This document shows, piece by piece, positions 5,310 to 6,190 of a stretch of 6,190 nucleotides of DNA; position 1 is the first letter of the stretch, and each line of letters opens with the position of its first letter. Below the pieces are notes generated by a model. That model had not been told where the DNA came from, did no database searches, and saw only the letters and a list, made by a program, of their open reading frames with translations. The DNA lies in the NCBI GenBank assembly GCA_964393875.1, contig CAYMUZ010000073.1, positions 1-6,190 on the forward strand, given 5' to 3'. The translations under genes and the position numbers were made by a program. Source of the stretch: JAHFHB01 sp964393875 (GTDB lineage: Bacteria; Omnitrophota; Omnitrophia; Omnitrophales; Aquincolibacteriaceae).

Positions 5310-6190
5310 ATGAAAAAAACATCGATTCCATTGTCCATAAACTTGAGAAGAATCTTTCACCGAAGTTCCTGGATGATCTCTGCCAAAGAACAGGATTTAT
5401 CCAACGCCAAAGGAAATATGCGGGGCATGTCCTGTTTTGGTCTGTTCTCGGAGGTTTTTGTTTGGGCAATGCTCCCGAAATCGCAGGGATGCTCAGAGCC
5501 TTTAATCAAGATACAGGCCTCGAAATCCAATACAATGCCTTCTACAACCGACTGCAGAAGCCTGGCTTTGCAGAATTGATGAGACAAGCCTACCTTCATC
5601 TGTCGAATCATTTGTATACGGAAAATCCCTTTCTTCAACAACGGTTACTGGGAAACTTTCGCGACATCTTCATTCAAGACGGCTCTTCTTTTGCCCTCAA
5701 TGATTTGCTGCAAGACCTCTATCCGGGACGCTTCACTCACAACTGCCCAGCCGCTGTGGAACTTCATGTTTTTTATAGCCTTCGTAGTGCAGCGCCTCAG
5801 TCGGTAACCTTGGCTCCCGACAGCGTGAGTGAATATCAGTTTATGCCCACCGCGAAGGATGCGGATTTAGCCAATACCTTGAGTCTCTTTGACCGTGGTT
5901 ACGGCAGCATTCCTCGCCTTCACCTTCTCGAAGAAGCTAAAGGCTTTTTTATTTGCCGCATGAAAACCAATACAAATCCTCGCATCCTCAGCGCTTCGGC
6001 CTCTTTAGAAACTCACAACGGAAAACTTTTTCAAAATGTTTCCTTAAAAAAGAAAAGGGATTATGAGTTTTCGGTTTGTTTTGAAAATCATGAGCACATC
6101 TTCAAACACCTGCGCCTCATTGCCCTGTGGAATCCTACGTCGAAAAAACATGTCCTTCTTCTCACTAATACCGATCAAGCCGTTTTGGAC
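5300..6190 (+). CDS. IS4-family DDE transposase, 3' part outside window; start uncertain
   Basis: The continuous frame reads EKNIDSIVHKLEKNLSPKFL from 5312 and stays open to 6190, so at least 293 codons are visible. It cuts and rejoins the IS ends through an RNase H-like fold. The first catalytic Asp is in FIQDGSS (codon 5678-5680) and the second in LFDRGYGS (codon 5891-5893). AAVELHVFYSLR lies between them, as in DDE_Tnp_1/IS4 proteins. The Glu of the YREK-type motif would lie beyond the window. In frame, the only start is GTG at 5300-5302 with no properly spaced ribosome-binding site; a TGA precedes it at 5294-5296. The ATG at 5310 has AAAGGTG 7 nt upstream but is one frame off. A -1 slip or one-base change in A7 (5313-5319) would give MKKNIDSIVHKLEKN. 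The start given is therefore provisional. Confidence 0.85.
   Translation, partial: MPSYEKNIDSIVHKLEKNLSPKFLDDLCQRTGFIQRQRKYAGHVLFWSVLGGFCLGNAPEIAGMLRAFNQDTGLEIQYNAFYNRLQKPGFAELMRQAYLHLSNHLYTENPFLQQRLLGNFRDIFIQDGSSFALNDLLQDLYPGRFTHNCPAAVELHVFYSLRSAAPQSVTLAPDSVSEYQFMPTAKDADLANTLSLFDRGYGSIPRLHLLEEAKGFFICRMKTNTNPRILSASASLETHNGKLFQNVSLKKKRDYEFSVCFENHEHIFKHLRLIALWNPTSKKHVLLLTNTDQAVLD

Larger units (their letters stand above)
5157..6190 (+). mobile_element. IS4-family insertion sequence, left end and most of the transposase (right end outside window)
   Basis: The left boundary is inferred from the point where the helix-turn-helix frame breaks, at about 5157. The transposase gene fills 5300-6190 and runs off the window. 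The first bases (TCATAGATTATCACTTAAGC) may be the terminal inverted repeat, and a loose dyad surrounds CTTAAG at 5170-5175. Without the right end neither the repeat nor a target duplication can be verified. The 143-nt leader is unusually long and structured for an IS. Confidence 0.8.

Overview
The window is bacterial chromosomal DNA. It joins a conserved translation operon to the left end of an integrated mobile element. Every gene from 1 to 3768 is on the minus strand, in the order thrS, infC, rpmI, rplT, pheS (pheS is cut by the window edge). Sequence details suggest a bacterium of the Verrucomicrobiota/Lentisphaerota/Planctomycetota (PVC) group: the L20 N-terminus (MPRSTNNPASRRRRKK), the L35 N-terminus (MPKLKTRKAVKKR) and the PheS variant LLRSQTSTVQIRVM. 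This placement rests on remembered family sequences and is only moderately secure.

Core region (1-3780). A near-consensus sigma70-type promoter (TTGCCG, 17 bp, TATAAT on the minus strand, 3627-3655) lies just upstream of thrS and probably drives the whole cluster. Its products are threonyl-tRNA synthetase, initiation factor 3, ribosomal proteins L35 and L20, and the phenylalanyl-tRNA synthetase alpha subunit. Spacing is tight: 14 nt between thrS and infC, a 32-nt overlap of infC with rpmI, 21 nt between rpmI and rplT, and 58 nt between rplT and pheS. The thrS product lacks the usual N-terminal TGS domain, and infC appears to start at TTG. Upstream of thrS is a 29-codon gene (3679-3768) for an extremely basic protein, behind a near-perfect Shine-Dalgarno sequence.

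Integration junction (3849-3966). A tRNA-Val(GAC) gene with encoded CCA and its own promoter is on the plus strand. A tyrosine recombinase gene lies head-on against it, and its last 15 codons and its stop lie inside the tRNA gene. This is the classic layout of a genomic island or prophage integrated at the 3' end of a tRNA gene, so the element runs rightward from the tRNA out of the window.

Element interior (3967-6190). Upstream of the integrase, 4 nt away, is the C-terminal 44 codons of a MerR/excisionase-like helix-turn-helix protein. Its 5' part is missing because an IS4-family insertion sequence begins at about 5157. The IS reads rightward and its transposase (first two catalytic Asp present) leaves the window at 6190. 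The IS leader can fold into a long stem that includes the transposase Shine-Dalgarno, and the well-placed ATG is separated from the main frame by a run of seven A. The likely history is island integration at tRNA-Val, then IS insertion that broke the xis-like gene and perhaps immobilised the island.

No gene-free stretch longer than 300 bases exists in the window. The longest non-coding stretches are 3769-3889 (divergent promoter region) and 5157-5299 (IS end and leader).
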